Assembly (NCBI GenBank): GCA_963596015.1
Contig: CAVBJS010000006.1
Location: 11,608 to 75,607 of the forward strand
Direction of reading: 5' to 3'
Source of the DNA: CAG-791 sp963596015
GTDB lineage: Bacteria; Bacillota; Clostridia; Lachnospirales; Lachnospiraceae
DNA: 64,000 nt
Below the pieces are notes generated by a model. The model saw only the letters and a program-made list of their open reading frames with translations. It was not told the DNA's origin and did not search any database. Each line of letters starts with the position of its first letter. Within the stretch, counting starts at the first letter, position 1. Positions 1-8,278 of the stretch are shown here, piece by piece. The position numbers and the translations under genes are program-made.

Positions 1-366
1 GAGTTTCCCTGGCATTCTGTTCTGGAGGCAGGTGCCCATCTGGCACTGGGAACGGATTACCCGGTGGTCTCCTTAAATCCCTTTGCCACCATGCAGGCGG
101 CACTGACCAGAAGAGAGGAATCAGGAGCCCCTTCCGGGCAGAATGCGGACTTAGAGTGTATGACCTTGCCGGAAGTGCTGCGGGGATATACCATAGAAGG
201 AGCGAGAGTTTACCACGCCGAGAAGGAGATGGGTACACTGGAGGCCGGCAAGATGGCCAATATCATCGTCCTTTCCGGAAATCTCTTTGAGACACCGCCG
301 GAGAAGATCGGGCAGATGAAGGTGCAGGTAAACTATTTCGAAGGCCGGAAATGCTATGAAGAGTAG
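1..366 (+). CDS. Amidohydrolase, C-terminal part (gene starts before the window)
   Basis: The open frame runs from the first base, so this is the 3' end of a longer gene. The visible part begins with EFPWHSVLEAGAHLALGTDYPVV. The GTDYPV stretch matches the late metal-site Asp segment of amidohydrolase family 3 (YtcJ-like) enzymes, and the ending (G-TLEAGKMANIIVL, then LFETPPEKI) is the usual beta-sandwich return of that family. The substrate cannot be told from the C-terminus. The stop is followed directly by a full copy of the hairpin/RBS repeat. Confidence 0.75.
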   Translation, partial: EFPWHSVLEAGAHLALGTDYPVVSLNPFATMQAALTRREESGAPSGQNADLECMTLPEVLRGYTIEGARVYHAEKEMGTLEAGKMANIIVLSGNLFETPPEKIGQMKVQVNYFEGRKCYEE

Positions 367-367
367 A

Positions 368-544
368 GTGTTGCCGCAGAAAAACAGCGGCAGGAAAGGA
401 AAAGTCCTAAAGAAATGCTTGATAGCATTTCTCTAGGACTGCATGGATGCCGTAAACGTCATCCATGGGGATCGCATCGGAGAATTCGCCTGCGCGAAAT
501 TCTCCTCACGTTGCCGCAGAAAAACTGCGGCAGGAAAGGAAAAA
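368..544 (+). repeat. RBS-bearing hairpin repeat, full copy plus an extra terminal hairpin upstream
   Basis: In order: a terminal-type hairpin (GCCGC 373-377 / GCGGC 387-391) with AGGAAAGGAAAA; hairpin 1 (403-440, AGAAATGC/GCATTTCT arms); hairpin 2 (442-467, CATGGATG/CATCCATG round a GTAAAC loop); hairpin 3 (479-505, GGAGAATTCGC/GCGAAATTCTCC); hairpin 4 (GCCGCAG 513-519 / CTGCGGC 525-531); then AGGAAAGGAAAA and the ATG at 545. The hairpin/RBS block therefore occurs on both sides of hairpins 1-3, as if that unit had been inserted into, or had copied, an existing hairpin/RBS leader. Confidence 0.85.
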
Positions 545-1165
545 ATGAGCAAAAGTAAGTACGTGATCACGATCACAAGACAGTTTGGCAGCCTGGGGCG
601 GCCTATTGCCAGGCGTATGAGTGAGCTTTTGAACATCGAGTATTATGACAGAGATCTGGTGGATCATGCCGCAGAGAAGTTAAATCTGCCGGAGTCAGTG
701 GTAGATGAGGATGAGGAGTCTGCCAAAAACGTAGAGGTGGCCCCTTTTTATCTGCGCAGAATGCAGTATCCTCTGGGCAAGGGAACCAGCACCAGACAGG
801 ATGAGATTTTTGCAGCCCAGCAGAATATCATTAAATTCCTGGCAGAAAAGGAGACCTGCATCATCGTAGGACGCTGCTCGGATTTCACCCTGGAAGAGAT
901 GGAAAATGCGATTCATGTGTATATCTACGCGCCCTATGAAAAACGTGTGGAAAACTGCATAGAGAGCCTGCATATCGATGCCAAAGAAGCGCGCAAGCTC
1001 ATCGTCAGTGTAGACGAGGCCAGAGATTCCTACCACATGCACTATGCGGGATTTCTTCCCAATGATGAGCACCACAAGGATATCATGATCGACAGCAGTC
1101 TGTTAGGAGCAGAGGGAACAGCAGAGTATCTGGTGGAACTGGTGCGGCGCAGATTCCCGGAGTAG
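545..1165 (+). CDS. Cytidylate kinase-like family protein
   Basis: The 206-residue product resembles the cytidylate-kinase-2 (Cytidylate_kin2) family: an N-terminal beta strand YVITITRQFGSLGRPIA in the position of the nucleotide-binding loop, then YYDRDLVDHAA, and a C-terminal core IIVGRCSDFTL...VYIYAPYEKRV. The loop lacks a standard GxxxxGK(S/T), as is usual in this family, so real CMP kinase activity is uncertain. The open frame extends upstream, but that part is the repeat element. The ATG at 545 sits right after its AGGAAAGG, so I start there. Confidence 0.75.
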   Translation: MSKSKYVITITRQFGSLGRPIARRMSELLNIEYYDRDLVDHAAEKLNLPESVVDEDEESAKNVEVAPFYLRRMQYPLGKGTSTRQDEIFAAQQNIIKFLAEKETCIIVGRCSDFTLEEMENAIHVYIYAPYEKRVENCIESLHIDAKEARKLIVSVDEARDSYHMHYAGFLPNDEHHKDIMIDSSLLGAEGTAEYLVELVRRRFPE

Positions 1166-1237
1166 TCAGAAGGGGAAGAGAGTGGAATAAAGGCGTTGCC
1201 GATACGGATCATAACATAAAAAAGGAGGATGTAAGGA

Positions 1238-2101
1238 ATGAGAAACGTAACTGTAGCAGCTACACAGATGAGCTGCAGTTGGGATAGAGAGGAAACATTG
1301 GCAAATGCAGAAGCACTGGTGCGGGAGGCGGCTGCAAAAGGAGCCAATATCATCCTGCTGCAGGAGCTCTTTGAGACACCCTATTTCTGTCAGCACCAGA
1401 ACTTTGATTATATGGAGCTGTCCACACCTTTAGAGGAAAATCCTGCTGTAAAGAAGATGCAGGAACTGGCAGCAGAGCTTTCCGTGGTATTGCCGGTCAG
1501 CTTCTTCGAGCGGGCAGGCAATGCCATGTTTAATACCCTGGCGGTCATCGATGCAGACGGCACGATTCTTGGAAAATACCGCAAGTCCCATATTCCGGAT
1601 GGTCTTCCCTATGCGGAGAAGTTCTATTTTACTCCCGGGGATACGGGATTCAAGGTATGGAAGACCCGCTATGGCACCATCGGCGCCGGTATCTGCTGGG
1701 ATCAGTGGTTCCCGGAAGCAGCCAGATGCATGGCACTGATGGGGGCAGAGATACTGCTTTATCCTACCGCTATCGGCAGTGAGCCTACCCTGGATATCGA
1801 CTCCAAACCTCACTGGCAGAGATGCATGCAGGGACATGCGGCGGCCAACATCATGCCGGTGATCGCTTCTAACCGCATCGGTACCGAAAAGGATGCCGAC
1901 ACAGAGATGACCTTCTACGGCTCTTCCTTTATTGCCGATGAGACCGGCGGCATCGTGGCAGAGGCAGACAGAGAGACACAGAGCGTGCTGACCGCTACCT
2001 TTGATCTGGATGCTCTGGCTGTAAAGCGTCGTCAGTGGGGCGTATTCCGGGATCGCCGTCCTGATCTCTACGGCACTATCCTGACCCACGGGACGAAGTA
2101 A
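1238..2101 (+). CDS. aguB: N-carbamoylputrescine amidase
   Basis: This 287-residue nitrilase-superfamily enzyme should hydrolyse N-carbamoylputrescine to putrescine, CO2 and ammonia, the last step of the agmatine route to putrescine. The catalytic Glu is in LLQELFETPYF, the Lys in KYRKSHIPDG and the Cys in GICWDQWFPEA. The CWDQWFPE and SHIPDG motifs are typical of AguB rather than of general carbon-nitrogen hydrolases. A strong AAGGAGG precedes the ATG. No agmatine deiminase is visible here, so the partner step must be coded elsewhere. Confidence 0.9.
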   Translation: MRNVTVAATQMSCSWDREETLANAEALVREAAAKGANIILLQELFETPYFCQHQNFDYMELSTPLEENPAVKKMQELAAELSVVLPVSFFERAGNAMFNTLAVIDADGTILGKYRKSHIPDGLPYAEKFYFTPGDTGFKVWKTRYGTIGAGICWDQWFPEAARCMALMGAEILLYPTAIGSEPTLDIDSKPHWQRCMQGHAAANIMPVIASNRIGTEKDADTEMTFYGSSFIADETGGIVAEADRETQSVLTATFDLDALAVKRRQWGVFRDRRPDLYGTILTHGTK

Positions 2102-2170
2102 GAGTCGCAGTTATTCAGGGGTTTTGCTTGGACGATATCCAAGCGGCGGGCTTTTCGGAGGTATCCGCAT

Positions 2171-2200
2171 AGCGGCGATATATAGGTGCCGCTCTTTTTT
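2171..2200 (+). terminator. Rho-independent terminator after aguB
   Basis: AGCGGC (2171-2176) pairs with GCCGCT (2188-2193), followed by CTTTTTT. Confidence 0.6.
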
Positions 2201-2226
2201 CGAAAACAATTTATAATTGACAAGGT

Positions 2227-2278
2227 AAAAAGAAATAGCTACAATTCGGACTGTTTGCGTTGTAGCTATTTCTTTTTT
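2227..2278. terminator. Long hairpin with T-run between aguB and the YczE-like gene
   Basis: AAGAAATAGCTACAA (ending at 2244) pairs perfectly with TTGTAGCTATTTCTT (from 2260), flanked by A-run and T-run, so it could terminate on either strand. It ends 40 bases before the next start codon. It may be a second terminator for aguB or an attenuator of the next gene. Confidence 0.6.
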
Positions 2279-2317
2279 GTGGCATATTTTCAGGTATTAC
2301 TGCATAATGAGGTGAAA

Positions 2318-2992
2318 ATGAACAAAGTAAAACGTTATCTTATTTTCTTGATCGGTCTGTTTATCAATGCGTTGGGAGTAAGTCTTGTGACCAAGGCCAG
2401 CCTTGGCACATCCCCTATTTCTTCGATCCCCTATGTGTTGAGTTTGAATTTTCCCCTTACGTTGGGGAACTTTACGATCCTCTTCAGCCTTTTGCTGATC
2501 CTTTTGCAGATCCTGATCCTTCGAAAGAATTTTAAGCCGGTAAATATTCTGCAGATCCCGGTTTCCATTGCTTTCGGTTATTTCATCGATCTGACCATGT
2601 ATCTGTTTGCATGGGTGGATCCTGCTGATTATCCTATCAAGATGTTGGTACTGCTTTTAGGCTGTATCGTCCTGGGGTTCGGTGTCTATCTGGAAGTGCT
2701 GGCAGATGTGGTAATGCTGCCGGGAGAGTCCTTCGTCCGGTCCGTTGTACAGACCTGGAATACGAATTTCGGCACCACCAAGATCATCTTTGATTCCTCG
2801 ATGACCATCATTGCCGGTGTACTTTCCTTTACTTTTGCCGGAAGACTGGACGGCGTCAGAGAGGGCACCATCATCGCCGCATTGCTGGTGGGCTTTATCG
2901 CCAGATTGTTTGGAAAACATCTGGAATTTATCAAGCCCCTGCTTTTCCCGGAGGAATATGAAAACATTTCTGCTGCCATGCAGGGAGAATAA
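2318..2992 (+). CDS. YczE/YyaS-type integral membrane protein
   Basis: The 224-residue protein has about six hydrophobic segments. It starts KRYLIFLIGLFINALGVSLVTKASLGTSPISS, the hallmark of the YczE/YyaS/YitT-related family, with a second half beginning LGFGVYLEVLADVVMLPGESFV. These proteins are of unknown function and some are suspected transporters. The reading frame is open from 2186, but that section overlaps the long hairpin. The ATG at 2318 has GAGGTG just upstream and is the sensible start. Confidence 0.75.
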   Translation: MNKVKRYLIFLIGLFINALGVSLVTKASLGTSPISSIPYVLSLNFPLTLGNFTILFSLLLILLQILILRKNFKPVNILQIPVSIAFGYFIDLTMYLFAWVDPADYPIKMLVLLLGCIVLGFGVYLEVLADVVMLPGESFVRSVVQTWNTNFGTTKIIFDSSMTIIAGVLSFTFAGRLDGVREGTIIAALLVGFIARLFGKHLEFIKPLLFPEEYENISAAMQGE

Positions 2993-3017
2993 AGAAGGTC
3001 CTGATATGGGAATACAT

Positions 3018-3067
3018 AAAAGAGATGCCGTTATATCCTGTAAGAAGAATATAACGGCATCTCTTTT
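3018..3067. terminator. Bidirectional terminator between convergent genes
   Basis: A perfect 19-bp stem (3018-3036 with 3049-3067) carries AAAA at one end and TTTT at the other. It serves both the YczE-like gene and the convergent lipoprotein gene. Confidence 0.85.
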
Positions 3068-3085
3068 GTATTCTAAGGTAACGTA

Positions 3086-4363
3086 TCACTTACTTACCGT
3101 CTCAAATGCGATAGGCTGTGCGTCGGTGACTGCCTCACTTAAAGCCTGTACTTCTTCTGCGGTAGCTTCTGTATCGGTAGTATCGGCATCCTGTGCTGCG
3201 AAGCCGGTAAAAGCGCCTGCCGCATCGGGGTCTGCCACATACTTCGCATAGTACAGGCGATAATTGCCGTTGTCATCCTGACGGACCTTTGCCTCGTTAT
3301 AGATGTGGCTGCTGCCGGCGTAAAGCGTACCGTCTGCGGAGAGCTTTACAGGGCTGGCGGTGCTGCCGGTATTTACATCGCCGATCAGAACAGCCTTATC
3401 GCCGTCCATGGCGTAGAAGTAAACACTGGTAGCCTCGTATTTACCTTCTTCCAACGGAAGAGCCAGATCTGTAACGGCCAGGATATCTCCTTCATAGCCG
3501 TCCAGCTGAATATAGGCATAACCGCCGTTTTCTCCCAGCTGACTGATGATGGTATCGTAGGAATCCTGCTCTGCCAGCTTGAAATTGATGATCGGGATCT
3601 CTTCTAAGTCATCAAACAGTGCGTAGAATTCATCCTCGGAGGTCACATCGATGTCGGTGGAAATGCTGTCCTGTCCGTCATCGGTGGTATAGTAGCCGCT
3701 GACAGTGGCGTTGCCGTCCTCATCATAGGTCAGATCGATCTTCTTAGAATAGAAGAGAAGATCCTGGTCGCTGATGCGCAGTTGTCCGAAGGTGCGGGAA
3801 TTGCAGCCGTACAGGATGCCTTCATCGGAGCAGCGGATGGGATAGGCAGTGCCGCCGGTCTCAATGCTGCCGATATGGTGAATGCTGTTTTCCTGGATAT
3901 AACCTACCGGGGCGAAGAAATCCACGGAGATAGAGGCATTGGTAGTCTCATCCCAGCCATAGGTCTGCTGGGCTACTGCCAGCACATAGCCGGTATGGCC
4001 TGCCACAGAGAGATAGGCATAGCCTTCCGTCCCCTGAAGCTGGTCGATGATCTCATCGTAAGAAGCAAAGGAATCCTTGCCGGTGCGCTCCTCGATAAAG
4101 GTGGTCTTGGCGGCATCCGCTACGTTATTGATGCTCTCGGAAGATGCTGCATCGGCGCTTTCTGTACTTTCTGCAGAGGAAGCATCACTGCTCTCATCAG
4201 AGGCAGCAGCATCCTCGGAGGTATCCTGCGCTGCACTTTCCTGCTCGGAGGAAGTCTGTGCGGTGGCTGTGTCCTGTTTATCCGATCCGGCGCAGCCGGT
4301 GAGGGCGCCGCCTGCAAGGACGACACAGAGCAGCAGCGTCAGTGCTGATTGTCTTTTTTTCAT
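3086..4363 (-). CDS. Putative lipoprotein with two copies of an unrecognised domain
   Basis: The 425-residue product has a lipoprotein signal peptide (MKKRQSALTLLL, lipobox LTGC with Cys24), then a low-complexity Ser/Ala/Glu/Asp linker to about residue 75. Two related domains of roughly 115 residues follow. Copy 1 has YDEIIDQL-GYAYLSVAGHTGYVLAV-SVDFFAP-YPIRCSDEGILYG. Copy 2 has YDTIISQL-GYAYIQLDGYEGDILAV-SVYFYAM-SPVKLSADGTLYAG. A short Thr/Glu-rich tail ends the protein. I do not recognise the domain. The start is the ATG at 4361-4363 with its own AAAGGAGT. A repeat-family hairpin with a second Shine-Dalgarno lies just upstream. Confidence 0.75.
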   Translation of the reverse strand: MKKRQSALTLLLCVVLAGGALTGCAGSDKQDTATAQTSSEQESAAQDTSEDAAASDESSDASSAESTESADAASSESINNVADAAKTTFIEERTGKDSFASYDEIIDQLQGTEGYAYLSVAGHTGYVLAVAQQTYGWDETTNASISVDFFAPVGYIQENSIHHIGSIETGGTAYPIRCSDEGILYGCNSRTFGQLRISDQDLLFYSKKIDLTYDEDGNATVSGYYTTDDGQDSISTDIDVTSEDEFYALFDDLEEIPIINFKLAEQDSYDTIISQLGENGGYAYIQLDGYEGDILAVTDLALPLEEGKYEATSVYFYAMDGDKAVLIGDVNTGSTASPVKLSADGTLYAGSSHIYNEAKVRQDDNGNYRLYYAKYVADPDAAGAFTGFAAQDADTTDTEATAEEVQALSEAVTDAQPIAFETVSK

Positions 4364-4383
4364 AAGATGTACTCCTTTCGTGG

Positions 4384-4416
4384 TTACCTCCTTATGCCAC
4401 GGTTTGCTGCGGCATA
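4384..4416 (-). repeat. RBS-bearing hairpin repeat, minimal copy
   Basis: On the minus strand the hairpin (TATGCC...GGCATA, containing GCCGCAGC) is followed by TAAGGAGGTAA. No start codon follows at the right distance. The gene's own AAAGGAGT comes about 15 bases later, so two Shine-Dalgarno sites stand in tandem. That is what insertion of the element into an existing leader would leave. Confidence 0.7.
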
Positions 4417-4546
4417 AAAAGGAGAATTTCCTGGTGCGGCTGGCCGGAGGCACTTTGTGTTTCGGGAAGCAGATGATTCCAAAGAAGAATATACCTGCAG
4501 GCGGCCGGTTACCATTGAAAATGGCAACTGTCGAACAGTTACAAAA

Positions 4547-4555
4547 ATTATAGCA
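4547..4555 (-). promoter_or_regulatory. Extended -10 promoter for the lipoprotein gene
   Basis: The minus strand reads TGCTATAAT, a consensus -10 with the TGn extension; no good -35 is seen. Just downstream, AACTGT-CGA-ACAGTT (4526-4540) forms an operator-like palindrome. Confidence 0.5.
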
Positions 4556-4818
4556 AATCTGTAATACAAATAGTGTAAAAAATATAGGAAATTTTCTACG
4601 TATACCGGTCGGATGTTACCACTTTGATCCTTTTCAGGGAGTATCTTACTACATCAAATGTATGAGAAACGTAACACGCTTCATCACCCGGCTGCCTGGT
4701 TGGGGGCACGGCTAATAAGCTGCCCGAAATCCGGATACATCCGGTAGATCCCAATGCCCGGCAGGCGTCGGACCTGTGATAAACGTTGGTGTGCAGCACT
4801 TTATAAAGCAAAAAAAGA

Positions 4819-4847
4819 TTGCTATTTTTTCGATAATAGGATAAAAT
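4819..4847 (+). promoter_or_regulatory. Sigma-A-type promoter of the riboswitch/SBP/kinase operon
   Basis: TTGCTA (4819-4824), a 17-base spacer, and TAAAAT (4842-4847). A start near 4854 places the whole c-di-GMP aptamer in the transcript. Confidence 0.65.
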
Positions 4848-4894
4848 TTCATAGTGAATTTGTATAGATCTATGCATAAATGATGGGCAAAGTG

Positions 4895-4978
4895 AATATG
4901 GTTCGGCAAAGTGATCGAAAGGTTGCGACGCAAAGCTACAGGGCCTGTAAAATGGCAGCCAGTTGCACAGATGTACAT
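4895..4978 (+). promoter_or_regulatory. Cyclic di-GMP-I (GEMM-I) riboswitch aptamer
   Basis: The conserved GEMM-I parts appear in order: GGCAAA; a P2 helix GTGATC-GAAA-GGTTGC closed by a GNRA tetraloop; the invariant ACGCAAAGC; TACAGGGCCT; then GGCAGCCAGTTGC on the 3' side. A terminator follows directly, so c-di-GMP probably sets whether RNA polymerase reads into the solute-binding protein and hybrid kinase genes. Whether binding turns the operon on or off cannot be read by eye. Confidence 0.9.
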
Positions 4979-5020
4979 CGAAGGACTGCATGAGGAATAT
5001 TTATGTAGCCTTCGTTTTTT
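4979..5020 (+). terminator. Riboswitch expression-platform terminator
   Basis: CGAAGG-a-CTgCAT (4979-4991) pairs with ATGtAGcCTTCG (5003-5014), followed by six T. It lies between the aptamer and the coding region and has no gene of its own to end, as expected for an attenuator. Confidence 0.8.
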
Positions 5021-5090
5021 ATTGTTAATGAATGTGCGGATCGGGTTAAGAAAAAAGTTGTTTGGAAATGGGGAGCCGGGGGATTCCGGT

Positions 5091-5177
5091 GGCAGCAGAA
5101 AAGCTGCGGTATGGGAAGGTAAAAGCTTGGAAGAAATGCATGGTAGCATTTCTTTCAAATGGCACAGGAAGGTAAAA
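5091..5177 (+). repeat. RBS-bearing hairpin repeat, internally shortened copy
   Basis: A terminal-type hairpin (GCAGC 5092-5096 / GCTGC 5103-5107) with GGGAAGGTAAAA comes first. Hairpin 1 follows (TTGGAAGAAATGC / GCATTTCTTTCAA, 5127-5158), then AGGAAGGTAAAA and the ATG. Hairpins 2, 3 and the last stem are missing. The GGAAGGTAAAA motif is duplicated on the two sides of hairpin 1. Confidence 0.75.
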
Positions 5178-5999
5178 ATGGGCAAAGAAGCGATAAAGCG
5201 TATAGGAGGCAGCCTGCTCTGCATCCTGTTGGTGCTGTCCCTGGCGGGCTGCGGGGCAGAGAAAGAACGGGACAGCCTGGAAGCACTGCCGGTGATCCGG
5301 GTAGGAAGCGATTCCTATCCACCCTACAATTATCTGGATGAGGACGGCGTTTCTACCGGGATTGACGTGGAATTGGCCACAGAAGCCTTAAGGAGAATGG
5401 GGTACCGGGCAGAGATCGTCATGATCAACTGGGAAGAAAAGAAAGAGCTGTTGGAAAGCGGAGAGATCGACTGCATCTGGGGATGTTTTTCCATGGAAGG
5501 GCGCCTTGCGGATTACCGGTGGGCCGGACCTTATATGGTAAGCAATCAGGTGGTGGCTGTAAAGGAAAACAGCGATATCTATACCCTGGCAGATCTGGAG
5601 GGGAAAAATATCGCAGTGCAGTCTACCACTAAACCGGAGGGGATCTTCCTGCGCAGGACAGATGAGAGGATCCCCAAGATAGATAATCTCATCAGCCTGA
5701 ACCACAGAGAGCTGATGTACAGTTTTCTGGAAAAGGACTATGCAGAGGCCATAGCAGCCCATGAGACTTCCATATTGCAATATATGAAGGATTATGACGT
5801 CGTTTACAGGATCCTGGAGGAACCCCTGATGACGGTAGGCATCGGCGTGGCTTTTGCAAGGAACGATACAAGGGGCATCTGCGAACAGTTGGATGAGACC
5901 CTGGAAGAGATGAGAAAAGACGGCACAGCGGAAAAGATCATAGGAAAATATCTGGATAACCCGGAGAAATATCTGGAGGTAGAACAGCTTGACTACTAA
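5178..5999 (+). CDS. Extracellular solute-binding lipoprotein (SBP family 3)
   Basis: The 273-residue lipoprotein has a signal ending in the lipobox LAGC (Cys25), then a family-3 periplasmic-binding fold: IRVGSDSYPPYNYLDEDG, GIDVELATEALRRMGY, LESGEIDCIWGCFSMEGRLADYRWAGPY, and a late VGIGVAFARND. Such proteins bind amino acids or similar small ligands. No ABC permease follows. The next gene is a sensor kinase, overlapping by 11 bases, so this protein more likely presents a ligand to the kinase than to a transporter. The start is the ATG after the repeat's AGGAAGGT; the frame upstream is open but crosses the riboswitch. Confidence 0.85.
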   Translation: MGKEAIKRIGGSLLCILLVLSLAGCGAEKERDSLEALPVIRVGSDSYPPYNYLDEDGVSTGIDVELATEALRRMGYRAEIVMINWEEKKELLESGEIDCIWGCFSMEGRLADYRWAGPYMVSNQVVAVKENSDIYTLADLEGKNIAVQSTTKPEGIFLRRTDERIPKIDNLISLNHRELMYSFLEKDYAEAIAAHETSILQYMKDYDVVYRILEEPLMTVGIGVAFARNDTRGICEQLDETLEEMRKDGTAEKIIGKYLDNPEKYLEVEQLDY

Positions 6000-8178
6000 A
6001 AGTAAAACCTTAGGAAAAAGGTTCTGGCTCCTGACGACAGTGCTGGGACTGCTCATTATGGTGCTTTCCTTTGTCTATTTTTACATTTACTCTGTTCAAA
6101 ATACGCAGGAGAGACTTTTGAAGATCGCATCTTATATGAAGGTGCAATGTGATGTCTATACCCATTACAATAACGGCGCCGAGACCCAGGCGCTGCTGCG
6201 TGCCGTGGAAAGCAACCGGCTGGTGCAGGATAAACTGGATGAAGATCTTTCAGACGGCGAGGAGCCGGAGGAGGAGATGCTGGCGCAATACGCAAAGCAG
6301 TTCTGGCTTCATGGGATCCTGTTGATCGATGCCGAGGGCAATGAAGTCTGCGGATATGCTAAAGATGCGGAGATCAAAGATCAGCTCCTGCCGCTGTTAA
6401 GGAAAAGTGCGGCGCTGGATGCAGAAGGATATACAGCGAGAGAGTATACCCAGAGATTCTATCTGCCGGACGGCGGCTATATCAATATGGCAGCTACAGC
6501 CAGAAAAGACGCTGAGGGGGTGCTTGTTACCTATTATTATATAACGCCGGAATGCGCCAAAACATTTTCTCTGACCATACAGAGCCTGCTGGAAGGCTAT
6601 CAGGTCTCTTCCGAAGGGACTATTATGATCGTAGATGACGGACAGGTGATCGCCTGCAATGATACCGCACAGATCGGACAAAGCGCAGCGGATAATGAAG
6701 TGGTACGGTCTCTGAAACAGGCGGCAGACAGCACCCATATCATTTTCATTCCGGAAATGCATAGTTACGGCGTGATGTGCAAGCAAAGAGATTATTACAT
6801 CTATGCTTATACAGCAGACTGTGTGATCTTTTCCAGTCTTCCCCGGGATATGGTCCTGGTCTTATTGATCTACACTTTCGTTATTTTCGTAATCAGTCTG
6901 ATGATCAGGAGAAACGAAGGACAGTATCTGCAAAAGAGATTGGAACAGGAGACAGCTTATAAGGAGCAGCTCCTTAAGGAAGCAAAGAGAGCGGATGAGG
7001 CCAATGCGGAAAAGACCAGATTCCTGCAGAGAATGAGCCATGATATCCGCACCCCCATCAATGGCATCTGCGGCATGCTGGAGGTGGCAGAGTACTATGC
7101 AAATGATCTGGATAAGCAGGCAGAATGCCGGGCAAAGATCAAAGACTCCTCCCATCTGCTGCTGGAGCTTATCAATGAAGTGCTGGATATGGGCAAGCTG
7201 GAATCCGGAGAGATCCAACTGGAGCATCAGCCTTTTAAACTGAAGGAAGTACTGGATGAGGTGACAGTGGTCATTGAAAAGCTGGCAGAGGAACAGCAGA
7301 TCACCATGTCCTGGGAAGAATGCGATGTCCGGCACTGGCATCTGATGGGCAGTGTGAGCCATGTAAAAAGGCTGTACATGAACATCATGAGCAATGCGGT
7401 AAAGTATAATAAGAAAAACGGATCCATCCTTTTAAAATGCCGGGAATTGCCCGGAGGATCTGACGGGCAGGCCGTTATAGAATTTACCTGTCAGGATACC
7501 GGCATCGGCATGAGTGAAGAATACCAGAAGAAGATCTTTGAACCCTTTACCCAGGAAAATGCGGATAGCCGGTCCAGGTATGGCGGCAGCGGACTGGGCC
7601 TTTCTATAGCTAAGAGTCTGGCAGACTGCATGCAGGGAACCCTTACTTTTGAAAGCCGGGAAGGAGAGGGGACCACTTTTGTGGCCACCATTCCCTTTGA
7701 TATTGATGTAAGAAGCCAAAACAAAGAAAGAAAAGCTGCGCCCCCAGAAGAGATTTCCATCAAGGAATATCATATCCTGCTGGCGGAGGATAATGAGCTG
7801 AATATGGAGATTGCGGAGTTTATTCTGGAAAAAGAAGGAGCCGTCATAGAAAAAGCATGGAACGGCAAAGAAGCGGTTGAGATCTTTAAAGAATCCCGGG
7901 AGGGAGAATTCGATGCGATCCTGATGGATATGATGATGCCGGAAATGGATGGTTACCGGGCCACAGAGGCGATCAGAGCCATGGACAGAGAGGACGCTAT
8001 AGGGATCCCCATTATCGCCATGACGGCCAATGCCTTTACCGAGGATCGGATAAAGGCCCGGGAGGCAGGCATGAATGCCTATATTTCCAAGCCGATCGAT
8101 CCGGACAAACTGATAAAAGTCCTGTACAAGCTTGTTTCATCCGGGGGAATATTGCCTTCGGACAGTCATAAGGAGTGA
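5989..8178 (+). CDS. Membrane hybrid sensor histidine kinase with receiver domain
   Basis: The 729-residue product has a transmembrane helix near 10-32, a large extracytoplasmic sensor region (about 35-283) and a second helix near 285-307. The HisKA box FLQRMSHDIRTPINGICGM follows, then an ATPase domain (MNIMSNAVKYN, DTGIGMS, GGSGLGLSIAKS) and a receiver (ILLAEDNELN, DAILMDMMMPEMDG, phospho-acceptor Asp, KPIDPDKL). It starts at a TTG (5989) with GGAGGT eight bases upstream, inside the end of the solute-binding gene, so the two are translationally coupled. No output domain is present, so a separate phosphotransfer partner or regulator must act downstream. It lies under c-di-GMP riboswitch control. 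Confidence 0.9.
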   Translation: MTTKSKTLGKRFWLLTTVLGLLIMVLSFVYFYIYSVQNTQERLLKIASYMKVQCDVYTHYNNGAETQALLRAVESNRLVQDKLDEDLSDGEEPEEEMLAQYAKQFWLHGILLIDAEGNEVCGYAKDAEIKDQLLPLLRKSAALDAEGYTAREYTQRFYLPDGGYINMAATARKDAEGVLVTYYYITPECAKTFSLTIQSLLEGYQVSSEGTIMIVDDGQVIACNDTAQIGQSAADNEVVRSLKQAADSTHIIFIPEMHSYGVMCKQRDYYIYAYTADCVIFSSLPRDMVLVLLIYTFVIFVISLMIRRNEGQYLQKRLEQETAYKEQLLKEAKRADEANAEKTRFLQRMSHDIRTPINGICGMLEVAEYYANDLDKQAECRAKIKDSSHLLLELINEVLDMGKLESGEIQLEHQPFKLKEVLDEVTVVIEKLAEEQQITMSWEECDVRHWHLMGSVSHVKRLYMNIMSNAVKYNKKNGSILLKCRELPGGSDGQAVIEFTCQDTGIGMSEEYQKKIFEPFTQENADSRSRYGGSGLGLSIAKSLADCMQGTLTFESREGEGTTFVATIPFDIDVRSQNKERKAAPPEEISIKEYHILLAEDNELNMEIAEFILEKEGAVIEKAWNGKEAVEIFKESREGEFDAILMDMMMPEMDGYRATEAIRAMDREDAIGIPIIAMTANAFTEDRIKAREAGMNAYISKPIDPDKLIKVLYKLVSSGGILPSDSHKE

Positions 8179-8228
8179 CGGGAATGTAAAAAACGTATCG
8201 CCTGTTACGTTTATTCTTTAAGATCGAC

Positions 8229-8278
8229 AAAGCTCTTTTGCACCGAGAAGGGTATGGGTGCAAAAGAGCTTTTTGTTT
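8229..8278 (+). terminator. Rho-independent terminator after the hybrid kinase
   Basis: AAAGCTCTTTTGCACC (8229-8244) pairs with GGTGCAAAAGAGCTTT (8257-8272), followed by TTTTG. Confidence 0.85.

Noticed and set aside
513..543. Terminal repeat hairpins as intrinsic terminators
   Set aside because: They lack T tracts and are followed at a fixed distance by Shine-Dalgarno and start codon, so ending transcription there makes no sense.
5159..5341. Alternative frame over the start of the SBP gene and similar out-of-frame ORFs throughout
   Set aside because: They overlap genes with clear family motifs and are shadows in other frames.
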